Counted from the first letter of the stretch, positions 18,142 to 26,550 are shown. The stretch is 64,000 nucleotides of DNA from Eubacterium maltosivorans (GCF_002441855.2 NZ_CP029487.1:3770349-3834348), one strand, 5' to 3'. Program-made: numbers and translations. Notes: generated by a model from the sequence alone, not told the origin.

Positions 18142-18969
18142 CTAGTAAAGGCCGTTTTTAAACTGGATCATCATTTCATTGGTGAGGCTGAAGCCATCAG
18201 CCTCGACCGGCATTGCATCACGCGTAAACCATTCGGCAACAGCCAGTTCGTTTTCATCCAAGGTGATGGTGTCGTCACCATCCAGGTCTGCAAAAAAGCC
18301 GAAAAGAAGAGAATCTGAAAAGGGCCATGGCTGGCTTTTGTAATAACGGAGGTTCTTCACCCTAAGGCCGACCTCCTCCATGACTTCGCGTTTGACGGTT
18401 TCCTCAATGGTCTCGCCAATCTCGGCAAAGCCGGCGAGCAGTGCGTATTTTTTAAAAGCCCGCCCGGCGTATTTGGACATGAGGATGCGGTCGCCGTTGG
18501 TCACCGCGACGATGACCGCAGGAGAAATTTTGGGGTATTCCAGATTGCCGCATTCCGGACAGTAGAGCATGCGCTCGTTGGCGGCGGGCTTCATGGGTTT
18601 GCCGCAGCGGCCGCAGAAACGGCGGTTTCGATACCAGTTATACAGCTGGTAGCCCACCAGCCCGGCATAGGTGAGGTAACGCGGGCGTGTGCGGCGCAGA
18701 GTCTGCATGTTTTCAAGGTAAAAATCCTCGTTAAAAGCGGCTTCAGGCGCTTCTGAAAGGTAGAAGGTATCTTCGCCGACAGAAAAAAGATAGGCATAGC
18801 GCCCGGCCATGTCCGGTGAAATATCCGAAAAGCGGGGAAAGGAAATGGCCTCACTGCTGTGCCTGAGAAGGATGTAATCATCCTTATACCATAAAATATA
18901 AGCATCCCCTTCCGGCGGGGCTGGTTCGTATTCATTTGCCAGCCGGTAAGGTTCAATGTCCTGTATCAT
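18142..18969 (-). CDS. nudC: NAD+ diphosphatase (NudC-type Nudix hydrolase)
   Basis: A 275-residue Nudix enzyme that splits NAD(H) into NMN(H) and AMP and can remove NAD caps from RNA. A zinc ribbon lies near residues 117-138 (FCGRCGKPMKP then LYCPECGNLEYP), and the Nudix box GFAEIGETIEETVKREVMEE follows near residue 178. The SQPWPFSDSLL signature of NudC comes right after it. GGAGTAAGATC precedes the ATG. It is a single gene convergent with the TetR gene. Confidence 0.93.
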   Translation of the reverse strand: MIQDIEPYRLANEYEPAPPEGDAYILWYKDDYILLRHSSEAISFPRFSDISPDMAGRYAYLFSVGEDTFYLSEAPEAAFNEDFYLENMQTLRRTRPRYLTYAGLVGYQLYNWYRNRRFCGRCGKPMKPAANERMLYCPECGNLEYPKISPAVIVAVTNGDRILMSKYAGRAFKKYALLAGFAEIGETIEETVKREVMEEVGLRVKNLRYYKSQPWPFSDSLLFGFFADLDGDDTITLDENELAVAEWFTRDAMPVEADGFSLTNEMMIQFKNGLY

Positions 18970-19077
18970 GATCTTACTCCTTTGATGCTGTAAAATGGCG
19001 TAGGGCTGAGCCGCTGCGTCTGCTACTAACTATACCATAACAGCGCATGAACAACAATGCAGAAAGCCATTAAAAAA

Positions 19078-19104
19078 CAACCCGTATCGTTACGATACGG
19101 GTTG
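19078..19104. repeat. GTATCG hairpin repeat, copy 6
   Basis: A 12-bp perfect stem CAACCCGTATCG / CGATACGGGTTG with loop TTA. On the minus strand a run of six T follows, so it can serve as a terminator downstream of gadB. Confidence 0.88.
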
Positions 19105-19113
19105 CTGTGGATT

Positions 19114-19140
19114 ACAGAAGTGGATAGGAGACACTTCTGT
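19114..19140. other. 9-bp stem-loop downstream of gadB
   Basis: ACAGAAGTG pairs with CACTTCTGT around a 9-base loop. It is the middle of three hairpins lying between gadB and nudC; no T run on either strand. Confidence 0.65.
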
Positions 19141-19155
19141 GCTATTGGTTAGGAG

Positions 19156-19182
19156 AGAAAAACATCAACAGATTTTGATGTT
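19156..19182 (-). terminator. terminator of the gad transcript
   Basis: On the minus strand, AACATCA and TGATGTT form a stem followed by TTTTTCTC, just after the gadB stop at 19187. Confidence 0.8.
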
Positions 19183-19186
19183 CTTA

Positions 19187-20605
19187 TTAATGGGTAAAAC
19201 CATATACACCCTTGTTGTTAACCTGGTCGCCGCCGTGTGGAAGAATGTGTGCTTCGTCCAGTTCCTTGATCGCGCGGTTCATGTCTTCCATGAGCAGAAC
19301 GCCAAGCTGTTCGCTTAAGTCAGCACGGACAACGACTCTCTGGATAATATCGTCCTGTAAGTTTTCCGGCAGTGGATAAGCAGGTACCTGCCAGCCCTTC
19401 ATACGGATACGGTCAGCAAGGTCATATAAGTTCCATTCTTTATTCGCGTCTTTTTTCATCTTCCAGCAGACGATTGGCAAGTTGGAGCCATCATTGTAGA
19501 TTTCAAACAAACCGGTTTTTTCCAGTTCCTTAGAGATATACATGGCAACATCTCTGGTTCTTTCATGAATTTTCTTGTAGCCTTCATAGCCGTAGCGTAA
19601 GAAGTTGTAATACTGTCCAATGATCTGGCTTGCGGAACGTGAGAAGTTAATGGCCATTGTCGGCAGGCTGCCGCCTAAGTAGCTGACGCTGAAGATCAGT
19701 TCCTTCGGTAACCATTTTTCATCTCTCCATAATACCCAGCCAATACCAGGATATACCAAGCCGTATTTATGGCCGGAAGTATTGATGGAAACAACATTTT
19801 TGAGGCGGAAATCCCATTCCAGGTCTGGTTCAATAAATGGTGCAAACATGCCGCCGGAAGCACCATCGACATGGATGTAGATTGGGAATTTAGGGTTTTT
19901 CTGGTTGTAGTCTTCGACTAAAGCATCCAGAGCCTTGATATCGTCAAATTTACCAGTGTAGGTAATGCCCATGATACCGACGATACCAATGGTGTATTCA
20001 TCAACAAAGTCCATAACAGTATCCATGTTCATACTCATATGCTGTTCATCCAGTGGTACGAGACGCATTTCAATGTCCCAGTACACACAGAATTTTTCCC
20101 AGCATACCTGATAACCAGAGGAGATAACCAAGTTTGGTTTTTTGGCTTTTACATCTAAGCCTTGCTTAATCGCGTTATTGCGCCATCTGAATTTCATCGC
20201 CATACCACCGAGCATACAAGCTTCGGAAGAACCTACGGTAGAGGTGCCTAAGAATTTTTCATCATCCGGTGCATGCCACAGATCAGCGATCATATTGACA
20301 CAACGGTTTTCAAGTTCAGTTGTCTGAGGGTATTCAGATTTATCAATCGCATTTTTTTCAAGGGTTTCAGCCATGATCTTTGTAGCTTCTGGTTCCATGT
20401 AGGTCTGGCAGAAAGTAGAAAGGTTCAGCCTGGCACTTCCTTCGTCAAGTAAGTCATCTTTAATTAAGCGATATGCAACTTCCGGTTCAACAGGATCCTT
20501 GCGAAGTTTGTATTTTGGTAAGGGTTCATCACTTGCTTCTGTACCAAAAATTGGGGTTAAGTAACGGTCCTTTAATTTGTCCTGATCATCTTTTGAATAT
20601 AACAT
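19187..20605 (-). CDS. gadB: glutamate decarboxylase
   Basis: GadB (472 residues) is a PLP enzyme that decarboxylates glutamate to GABA, consuming a proton. The PLP lysine lies in NTSGHKYGLVYPGIGWVLWR; HVDGASGGMFAPF and GSSEACMLGGMAMKFRWR are further family marks. The protein ends in GFTH, as do GadB proteins whose C-terminal tail closes the active site at neutral pH. TAGGAGGTAATCAAA precedes the ATG. It follows gadC by 79 bases on the same strand, forming a glutamate-dependent acid-resistance pair. Confidence 0.96.
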   Translation of the reverse strand: MLYSKDDQDKLKDRYLTPIFGTEASDEPLPKYKLRKDPVEPEVAYRLIKDDLLDEGSARLNLSTFCQTYMEPEATKIMAETLEKNAIDKSEYPQTTELENRCVNMIADLWHAPDDEKFLGTSTVGSSEACMLGGMAMKFRWRNNAIKQGLDVKAKKPNLVISSGYQVCWEKFCVYWDIEMRLVPLDEQHMSMNMDTVMDFVDEYTIGIVGIMGITYTGKFDDIKALDALVEDYNQKNPKFPIYIHVDGASGGMFAPFIEPDLEWDFRLKNVVSINTSGHKYGLVYPGIGWVLWRDEKWLPKELIFSVSYLGGSLPTMAINFSRSASQIIGQYYNFLRYGYEGYKKIHERTRDVAMYISKELEKTGLFEIYNDGSNLPIVCWKMKKDANKEWNLYDLADRIRMKGWQVPAYPLPENLQDDIIQRVVVRADLSEQLGVLLMEDMNRAIKELDEAHILPHGGDQVNNKGVYGFTH

Positions 20606-20684
20606 TTTGATTACCTCCTAAAATGTTTGAATTAAATTTATTTATGTCAAGCCAATGATAATTGACGACACAGCGTGAAATAAG

Positions 20685-22322
20685 TTATTTTTTAGTGGAC
20701 AGCTTGTCCGGTTTGTTTGTGTGATCGGTTTGCGCTGCGGCTGCGGCCTCCTGAGCTGGATCTGCAACGGGCGCCGTATCCTGATTCATGTAGTCTTCGG
20801 GATCAGGATTAATATGATGTTCACCACGGCCTCTCAAGCTGATAAAATTGAAGTGGCCTGGACGGTCTGCCATGGTAACATGCTGTGGTTCTTTAATCTT
20901 CTTACCCTTCTTATCATGCAGTGCGTAAATGATGAATGGAACAATAACAGCCAAGATGAAGCTGATCATCAGAACCGTTTCATATTTTCCATCGTTTGTC
21001 GCTGCAAGCTGAGATGGTGGGAAGAAAGAAATAATAAATGTAGCAACAGACATAATCAAGCCGATGCCTGCCAGAATGGTTTTACCGACTGTGCCGCCAG
21101 GTACCTGGTAAGCACGTTTAAGATCTTTGTGTTTGTAGACCAGAACGAAGTAGCCGATAAAGAAGAGAATATAACCAACCAGATAAAGCACAACGGTCAG
21201 TGAGATTGCAGTTAAGAATGAAATGTTTGCACCGCCGCCGCCAAAGGTCAGCACTGCTGCCCAGATTGTAACGATGGCACCTTGTACCATAATCAGTGGG
21301 ACGGGAACATTGTGTTTGTTGACTTTTTTGAAAACACCAGGTAAGATACCCTTTTGTGCGGTTGTGTAGAGCCCTCTTGAGGGGCCGACGACCCAGGCGC
21401 TTACTTCGCCCATAACACCGACAGCGATCATGCAGGCAATAATTTTGACCAGCCATCCAAGATGTGGATTAACATGATTCATCAAAGCGGCGAAGGCTTG
21501 GACAACACCGGAGTTCATGCTTAATTCGCTTGCCGGAACAGAAGCTGCAACAGCCATACCACCGATGGTGTTTAATATAATGGCCATAATAACCAGCATA
21601 AACATGGCCAACGGATAGTTCTTGTTGGCATTTTGGAGCTCATTGACATGTGAAGCGGAGGCTTCAACACCCATAAAGGCCAGAACGAAAGAAGCGAAAA
21701 TTACCAGCGTATTGATCTTAGAAAAATCAGGAATAAATGCTTTTGCGCTGATTTCGACATTCAGCGGACCGCCGGTTGTAAAATAAGCAATCGCCAGACC
21801 GAAGAGAATAATGGCCGGAATAATGATCCCGACAATCAGGCCGACTTTAGAAATAATCGCGGTGTACTTGGTCCCGCCGAGCTGAGAGAAGGTCAAAGCC
21901 CAGAAGACGACTAACACGCCAATAAACTGTATGGTTGGATTACTGCTGAGTGCAGGGAAGTCAAACACATACGAAAATGCGCCGAGGATGAAATAAATCA
22001 TGGTGACAAAACCGACGGTTATTTGGAACCATTGAAAAAAGATTGCGGCAAAACCCCATCGTTCACCAAGTGTATTTCCGACCCAGGCAAAAATACCACC
22101 GTCCTGCCAGCCGTCGACCGTCGCCATTTCAGCGGCGCAGAGAGCAACAGGAATGAACCATAAAAATCCACCAAGTAATAAGAAAAATACAAGTTGGAAA
22201 CCAGATGATGCAAAGGTTGGATATTCATAGACCGTCATAACCATTGAAGCAGTGATGGCAAAGAAGCCAAACAAGGTTAAGGTCTTTTTAGGTCCAGTGC
22301 TTTGCGAATTTGGTTTATTCAT
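20685..22322 (-). CDS. gadC: glutamate:GABA antiporter
   Basis: A 545-residue APC-superfamily transporter with about twelve membrane segments and a hydrophilic C-terminal tail of about 70 residues. LFGFFAITASMVMTVYEYPT at the start and DGGIFAWVGNTLGERWG are typical of GadC. The tail includes HINPDPEDYMNQD; in E. coli the C-tail plugs the channel at neutral pH, and a similar role here is an inference. GGAGGTGTTTCTCAC precedes the ATG. It is the first gene of gadC-gadB. Confidence 0.92.
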   Translation of the reverse strand: MNKPNSQSTGPKKTLTLFGFFAITASMVMTVYEYPTFASSGFQLVFFLLLGGFLWFIPVALCAAEMATVDGWQDGGIFAWVGNTLGERWGFAAIFFQWFQITVGFVTMIYFILGAFSYVFDFPALSSNPTIQFIGVLVVFWALTFSQLGGTKYTAIISKVGLIVGIIIPAIILFGLAIAYFTTGGPLNVEISAKAFIPDFSKINTLVIFASFVLAFMGVEASASHVNELQNANKNYPLAMFMLVIMAIILNTIGGMAVAASVPASELSMNSGVVQAFAALMNHVNPHLGWLVKIIACMIAVGVMGEVSAWVVGPSRGLYTTAQKGILPGVFKKVNKHNVPVPLIMVQGAIVTIWAAVLTFGGGGANISFLTAISLTVVLYLVGYILFFIGYFVLVYKHKDLKRAYQVPGGTVGKTILAGIGLIMSVATFIISFFPPSQLAATNDGKYETVLMISFILAVIVPFIIYALHDKKGKKIKEPQHVTMADRPGHFNFISLRGRGEHHINPDPEDYMNQDTAPVADPAQEAAAAAQTDHTNKPDKLSTKK

Positions 22323-22455
22323 GTGAGAAACACCTCCTAAAAAATGTTCTTTTGGTTTACGGTTAATTACTTACCCGGCAAAATTTTGATTTAAACAAAA
22401 AAGAAGAAAAAAGTAAAAATAAAAATTTTTGTTTTAAGAATGACTGAAAAACGAC

Positions 22456-22503
22456 AAAGATCCTTAAAAATCGCATTCAAGGCGATTTTTAAGGATCTTT
22501 TTG
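22456..22503. terminator. 19-bp bidirectional hairpin between diguanylate cyclase and gadC
   Basis: A perfect 19-bp stem whose arms at 22456-22474 and 22482-22500 surround loop ATTCAAG; it is bordered by A and T runs. It ends the diguanylate cyclase gene on the minus strand before gadC. Confidence 0.92.
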
Positions 22504-22514
22504 GGTAATTCGTC

Positions 22515-24161
22515 TCAATCTTCATGAAACAAATCAGATTCTTTTTCATAGATGGCATAAGCGGAGGTCTCATCATGCTTGGCGTCATACATGGCCTCGT
22601 CTGCCTGACGTATCCATTGGCTTCGGTTGATAGTATCGTCCTTGAGAAAGGTGATCCCCAAACTGGCAGAGAGGTTGACAGGGTGTTCCCTCAGATTTTT
22701 AATATTTTCAATATTGCGGAGAATGCTTTCCGCTAAATCCACAACGTCCTTTGGATTCGAATAGTTATTGATAAATACCAGAAATTCATCACCGCCCAGA
22801 CGGGCTGGGAAAACATTATCGCTGGCAATGCCCTTTAAAATCTTGGCGACAGCATTGAGCGCGGCGTCGCCCATATGATGTCCAAAGGTATCGTTAATGG
22901 TTTTAAAACCATTGAGGTCAAAAAGAAAAAGAGCCTGATTATTGTATTTTCTAAAAAGTGTATCCATTGTGTGATAAATCGATTTGCGGTTCGGAATGTT
23001 GGTCAGTCCGTCAATATAGGCCGATTTCTTTAAAAGCTCATTAGTTTTTACCAGCTCATGCTTGCTGATTTCAAGAGTTTCAGTCATCTGATTAATATTG
23101 TCGGCTAACTCATGGAATTCATCGTCCCCTGGAATTTCACAGCGTACAGAAAAGTTTTCATGCTGAATCTGCTTAATCTTTTCATTCAGATAGGTAAGAG
23201 GGTTCGTAATGGTTTTTGCAAGCTGAACGCCAATAAACAGAGCGACCAGCGTGATTGTCAGCGTTGTGAGCAGCAACATGGTCTGTAGGGTATTAGCTTC
23301 TTTAAACACTTCCGTTTGTGTCATGCAGACAACGACAACCCAGCCTGAGGTAGGAATCTTTTCGTAATTGGCAATAACAGGAGTGCCGTCATAGTTATAG
23401 GTGAAAAATCCTGTGTTGCTCTTTAAGCGGTTGTTTTCAACATCGGAGATGAACTTCTTCAGGTCAGCGTCATTGTTAAGGGCGTTTTTCTGGCTGTCCT
23501 CAGAGGAGAGACCTTCTTCCATAATCGTAGAAAGCTGCTTTGCCTTGGAGTCCAGAATATAGACATAGCCGCTGTCACCCACCTTGCGTTGGCTGATCTG
23601 CTGGTTAATACTCCCAATACTGACATTGCGGTTTAAAATCCCGATGGGTCTTTGAGAAGCATCATAAATTTTTATCGCCAATGAAAGGCATTTGTTGCCA
23701 TTCGATGGCGTGTCCACAACTTCGTTGTAAGAATCCTTGTTTTGTTCAATCAATGTCTTGAACATGTTAGAATCCCTTACGTTTGTCCCTTGATAGTTAG
23801 GGTCCGATGAAGCAATAACATTCCCGGTCAGGTCGATGATTGAATTACGATTGACAACGCTGTTGGTTTTGGTACTGATGTTTAGGAGCTGCTGCGCCGG
23901 CTCCAGGAGCTCAGGATCTGAAGGGTTACTCAAACTCTGGGCGAAAGCAGGGATCTGCGCTGTGAACGCCAGATCATCCATTTGTGTTTTGTAAAACTCT
24001 TCCAGATAGTTGGCGATGGATTCAGAAACATCCGACAGGGCTTGCTTTCGCATTTCCAAAGAACTTCTTGACATATAAATGCTTATAATGGAAGATAATA
24101 TTAAAAGCGGTATCACCACTAACAGAATCATTAAAAGGGGGAGCTTTCTCTTTACTTTCAA
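22515..24161 (-). CDS. membrane diguanylate cyclase (dCache-HAMP-GGDEF)
   Basis: The protein has an N-terminal membrane segment (LPLLMILLVVIPLLILSSII), an extracellular dCache-type sensor of about 240 residues, a second membrane segment (LLLTTLTITLVALFIGV), a HAMP region and a C-terminal GGDEF domain with intact RLGGDEFLVF and DLNGFKTINDTFGHHMGD. It should make cyclic di-GMP in response to an outside ligand. The start is uncertain: TTG 24161 (548 residues) lies 11 bases after GGAGG, while an upstream TTG at 24194 has no ribosome site. It is followed by a terminator and then gadC. Confidence 0.9.
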   Translation of the reverse strand: MKVKRKLPLLMILLVVIPLLILSSIISIYMSRSSLEMRKQALSDVSESIANYLEEFYKTQMDDLAFTAQIPAFAQSLSNPSDPELLEPAQQLLNISTKTNSVVNRNSIIDLTGNVIASSDPNYQGTNVRDSNMFKTLIEQNKDSYNEVVDTPSNGNKCLSLAIKIYDASQRPIGILNRNVSIGSINQQISQRKVGDSGYVYILDSKAKQLSTIMEEGLSSEDSQKNALNNDADLKKFISDVENNRLKSNTGFFTYNYDGTPVIANYEKIPTSGWVVVVCMTQTEVFKEANTLQTMLLLTTLTITLVALFIGVQLAKTITNPLTYLNEKIKQIQHENFSVRCEIPGDDEFHELADNINQMTETLEISKHELVKTNELLKKSAYIDGLTNIPNRKSIYHTMDTLFRKYNNQALFLFDLNGFKTINDTFGHHMGDAALNAVAKILKGIASDNVFPARLGGDEFLVFINNYSNPKDVVDLAESILRNIENIKNLREHPVNLSASLGITFLKDDTINRSQWIRQADEAMYDAKHDETSAYAIYEKESDLFHED

Positions 24162-24243
24162 AATATGTGTCACCTCCAGGAGATTTCTACCCAACTCTAC
24201 TTTATTTTAACACAAGTTTAATGATAGTAAAAATAAAAAAAGA

Positions 24244-24272
24244 TTGACATTATTCTCCCAAACACGTATAGT
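24244..24272 (+). promoter_or_regulatory. promoter of the corA leader transcript
   Basis: TTGACA (24244-24249) and TATAGT (24267-24272), 17-base spacer. Expected start near 24279, about 190 bases upstream of corA. Confidence 0.8.
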
Positions 24273-24298
24273 AGGTAGAGAGCACAATCCTAAAGAGT

Positions 24299-24330
24299 AC
24301 CTTCATGCTTTATATGGAGGTTTTTTCTTT
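24299..24330 (+). terminator. intrinsic terminator-like hairpin in the corA leader
   Basis: ACCTTCAT (24299-24306), loop GCTTTAT, ATGGAGGT (24314-24321), then six T. It lies only about 20 bases after the expected transcription start, so it would release a short RNA unless bypassed. It is a candidate attenuator. Confidence 0.65.
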
Positions 24331-24366
24331 GCGATAAACCCTTAAGATATAAAAAGGAGTGATATT

Positions 24367-24453
24367 ATGGACGCGGACCCTGGAGAGAAGCGCTTATTAA
24401 AATTGAATAATCAAGCGGTCATAATATCAATACATATTTTGGCCGCTTTCTAA
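24367..24453 (+). CDS. 28-residue upstream ORF (candidate leader peptide) of corA
   Basis: ATG 24367 follows AAAAAGGAGTG and opens a 28-codon frame ending in TAA at 24451-24453, 14 bases before the corA ATG. The product starts MDADPGEKRLLKLNN and ends IISIHILAAF. The acidic and proline start followed by basic residues resembles the E. coli MgtL leader peptide (MEPDPTP...), whose translation becomes unstable at low magnesium and switches on mgtA. The ORF overlaps two mutually exclusive stems (a CGCTT-ATTA/TAAT-CAAGCG stem and AAGCGGTC/GGCCGCTT), which share the AAGCG segment. The regulatory role is inferred; the ORF and ribosome site are seen directly. Confidence 0.6.
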   Translation: MDADPGEKRLLKLNNQAVIISIHILAAF

Positions 24454-24467
24454 CGAAGGAGGTCAAA

Positions 24468-25400
24468 ATGATCAATATTTACAAAACGATTGATGGAAAA
24501 ATTGTAGAAATTGATGAAATTGAAAAGCATGCCTGGATTAACATGGTAAATCCCACAGAGGAAGAGCTTTTGTCAATTTCAGATCAATTAAATGTAGAAG
24601 AAGATTTTCTTCGTGCCGCACTGGATGAAGAAGAAATCTCACGTGTCGAGCTTGATGAAGATATGAATCAGGCTTTAATAACCATCGATGTACCCATAGT
24701 GGATAAAACTTCGCAGATGGTTTTATACAGCACTATACCAGTTGGGATTATCGAAACCCATGAGAACATCATAACAGTCTGCCTGCAAAGCAATACCATT
24801 ATTGACGATTTTGCAAAAGGCAGAGTGAAGCACGTCTTTACAAATTTGAAAACCCGGTTTATTTTTCAGATGCTTTACCGTGTTGCAACCCGATTCCTGG
24901 TTTACCTGAGACATATTAATCGTATGAGTACCGAAATCGAGAAGGAACTGCACCGTTCAATGAAAAATAAAGAGCTTATTCAGCTATTGGATCTGGAAAA
25001 GAGTCTGGTATTTTTCTCCACTTCTTTAAAAGCGAACCAGTCTGTACTTGAAAAGCTTCAGAGAGGACGAGTCATTAAGCTTTATGAAGATGACCGTGAG
25101 CTGTTAGAGGATGTTCTTATTGAAGTAGAGCAGGCCATCGAGATGTCCAACATTTATAGTAATATTTTAAGTGGCACGATGGATGCCTTTGCGTCAATCA
25201 TTTCAAATAACTTGAATATTGTAATGAAGGTTCTTACCTCTATTACTATATTGATGGCAATACCAACAATGGTTTCAAGCTTTTACGGAATGAATGTTTC
25301 AGGCCTGCCGTTTGCTAATTTTGGAGCAGTTGTGATCATCGTTGTGATACTGACCGCTTTGGTAGCAATAATATTATTCAGAAAAAACATGTTTTCATAG
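24468..25400 (+). CDS. corA: CorA-family divalent metal transporter
   Basis: A 310-residue CorA-type channel for Mg (possibly Co or Ni). A long cytoplasmic N-terminal domain is followed by two C-terminal membrane segments; the first, near residue 250, ends in the signature YGMNVSG, and the protein closes with a positively charged tail. GAAGGAGGTCAAA precedes the ATG. Its leader contains a promoter, an attenuator-like hairpin and a 28-codon ORF, suggesting metal-responsive control. No M-box riboswitch was recognised. Confidence 0.92.
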   Translation: MINIYKTIDGKIVEIDEIEKHAWINMVNPTEEELLSISDQLNVEEDFLRAALDEEEISRVELDEDMNQALITIDVPIVDKTSQMVLYSTIPVGIIETHENIITVCLQSNTIIDDFAKGRVKHVFTNLKTRFIFQMLYRVATRFLVYLRHINRMSTEIEKELHRSMKNKELIQLLDLEKSLVFFSTSLKANQSVLEKLQRGRVIKLYEDDRELLEDVLIEVEQAIEMSNIYSNILSGTMDAFASIISNNLNIVMKVLTSITILMAIPTMVSSFYGMNVSGLPFANFGAVVIIVVILTALVAIILFRKNMFS

Positions 25401-25420
25401 CAATAAATTGTTCAAGTAGC

Positions 25421-25449
25421 TTGACAATATAGGTGAATGGCGCTATAAT
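25421..25449 (+). promoter_or_regulatory. promoter of the FMN riboswitch-ribU unit
   Basis: TTGACA (25421-25426) and TATAAT (25444-25449), 17-base spacer. Confidence 0.87.
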
Positions 25450-25470
25450 GTATACAGAAAATTAAATGAT

Positions 25471-25603
25471 ATGTCTGTTTCAGGGCGAGGTGTAATTCCT
25501 CACTGGTAGTGATGTGCGTTAAAGCAACAAGTCTACGAGCCGAAAGGCCGATCTGGTTAGAATCCAGAACCAACGGTATAGTCCGGATGAAAGAAATTAG
25601 CAC
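25471..25603 (+). promoter_or_regulatory. FMN riboswitch (RFN element)
   Basis: The leader shows the conserved RFN blocks in order: CAGGGCGAGGTGTAATTCCT, CACTGGTAGTGATG, GAGCCGAAAGGCCGATCTGG, AGAATCCAGAACCAACGGTA and TAGTCCGGATGAAAG. Known RFN elements bind FMN and reduce expression of riboflavin synthesis or uptake genes; the gene below is a riboflavin transporter. Ends of the aptamer are approximate. Confidence 0.95.
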
Positions 25604-25624
25604 AGTTGATGCGCTTAGTGTTGA

Positions 25625-25657
25625 GCCCTTAGGTACACAGACCTAAGGGCTTTTTTA
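25625..25657 (+). terminator. expression-platform terminator of the FMN riboswitch
   Basis: GCCCTTAGGT (25625-25634), loop ACACAG, ACCTAAGGGC (25641-25650), then six T. It should form when FMN is bound. Confidence 0.92.
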
Positions 25658-25690
25658 ATGCAACCTGACAGACCCACAGGAGGTATCATC

Positions 25691-26254
25691 ATGAACGTCA
25701 AAACGAAGACGATCACCCAAATGGCGGTATTGGCAGCGATGTCCATACTATTGGTCTACTTAATTCACTTTCCAGTTTTCCCGGCAGCTCCCTTTTTAGA
25801 GTATGATCCGGCGGATATCCCCATTTTGATTGGTACATTTATGTTTGGGCCGTTAGGTGGCCTGGTTTTAACTGCCGTTGTTTCTATTTTACAGGGACTG
25901 ACAGTAAGCTCAGCCAGCGGCATTATTGGCATTATGATGCATTTCTTCGCGACGGGAAGCTTTGTTCTGGTGGCTGGCAATATTTATAAGAAGCATCGTA
26001 CACGGAAGGGTGCGGTTGTTGGATTGTTCTTTGGAGCCTTGGCAATGACGATCACAATGGTTATCTGGAATCTGATTTTCACACCGCTGTTTATGGGAAC
26101 GCCGATCGAAGCAGTTATAGCAATGCTCATTCCAGTCATTATACCATTTAATTTAATAAAAACAGGTGTCAATGCGCTCATTACATTTATTGTCTACAAG
26201 TCAGTATCAAAGGTGTTAGGCATGGAAATCAAAGAAACAAAGCTGGCTGAATAA
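25691..26254 (+). CDS. ribU: riboflavin ECF transporter substrate-binding protein RibU
   Basis: A 187-residue integral membrane S component of an ECF transporter with about six membrane segments. Family marks are MAVLAAMSILLVYLIHFPVFP, FLEYDPADIPILIGTFMFGP and GIIGIMMHFFATG. It needs the shared EcfA-EcfA'-EcfT module, which is not in this window. The start is ATG 25691, preceded by CACAGGAGGTATCATC; an in-frame ATG at 25658 lies right after the riboswitch terminator and lacks a ribosome site. Confidence 0.94.
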   Translation: MNVKTKTITQMAVLAAMSILLVYLIHFPVFPAAPFLEYDPADIPILIGTFMFGPLGGLVLTAVVSILQGLTVSSASGIIGIMMHFFATGSFVLVAGNIYKKHRTRKGAVVGLFFGALAMTITMVIWNLIFTPLFMGTPIEAVIAMLIPVIIPFNLIKTGVNALITFIVYKSVSKVLGMEIKETKLAE

Positions 26255-26273
26255 GCCTGAATAAGCCATTAAG

Positions 26274-26304
26274 AAGCGAAATCTTCACGGATTTCGCTTT
26301 TTTT
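26274..26304 (+). terminator. terminator of ribU
   Basis: AAGCGAAATC / GATTTCGCTT with loop TTCACG, then a T run. Confidence 0.9.
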
Positions 26305-26326
26305 ATAAAAAATTTCAAATAAGCTA

Positions 26327-26355
26327 TTGACAGTTCATAAAAAAGCTGATAAACT
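26327..26355 (+). promoter_or_regulatory. rRNA operon promoter P1
   Basis: TTGACA (26327-26332) and TAAACT (26350-26355), 17-base spacer, about 320 bases upstream of the 16S gene. Confidence 0.7.
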
Positions 26356-26436
26356 ATGTCAAGTCGTCAGCGATAAGGCGTGGCTGATTTTGAATAAAAA
26401 TCTTTAAAAAAGATTTTGAAAAAAGTTAAAAAGCGC

Positions 26437-26466
26437 TTGACAACAACTCGCAAGATGTTGTATCAT
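26437..26466 (+). promoter_or_regulatory. rRNA operon promoter P2
   Basis: TTGACA (26437-26442) and TATCAT (26461-26466), 18-base spacer, in tandem with P1 as is usual for rRNA operons. The remaining leader to 26671 holds the 16S processing stem and no ORF worth calling. Confidence 0.7.
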
Positions 26467-26525
26467 ATATAAGCTGTCAACGACGGCAGATGAATCTCTT
26501 CATTAAATATAGATAAAGAGGTTCG

Positions 26526-26550
26526 GGTCATAGAAAAGAGAATAGTACCA
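26526..26550 (+). other. 16S processing stem, left arm
   Basis: These 25 bases, starting GGTCATAGAAAAGAG, pair with 28214-28238 (ending TTTGTATGACC) with only two mismatches, looping out the 16S gene. This is the usual RNase III-type precursor stem. Confidence 0.85.

Noticed and set aside
24279-24467. M-box magnesium riboswitch in front of corA
   Set aside because: The conserved M-box blocks were not recognised and the leader is largely occupied by a short ORF and simple hairpins.
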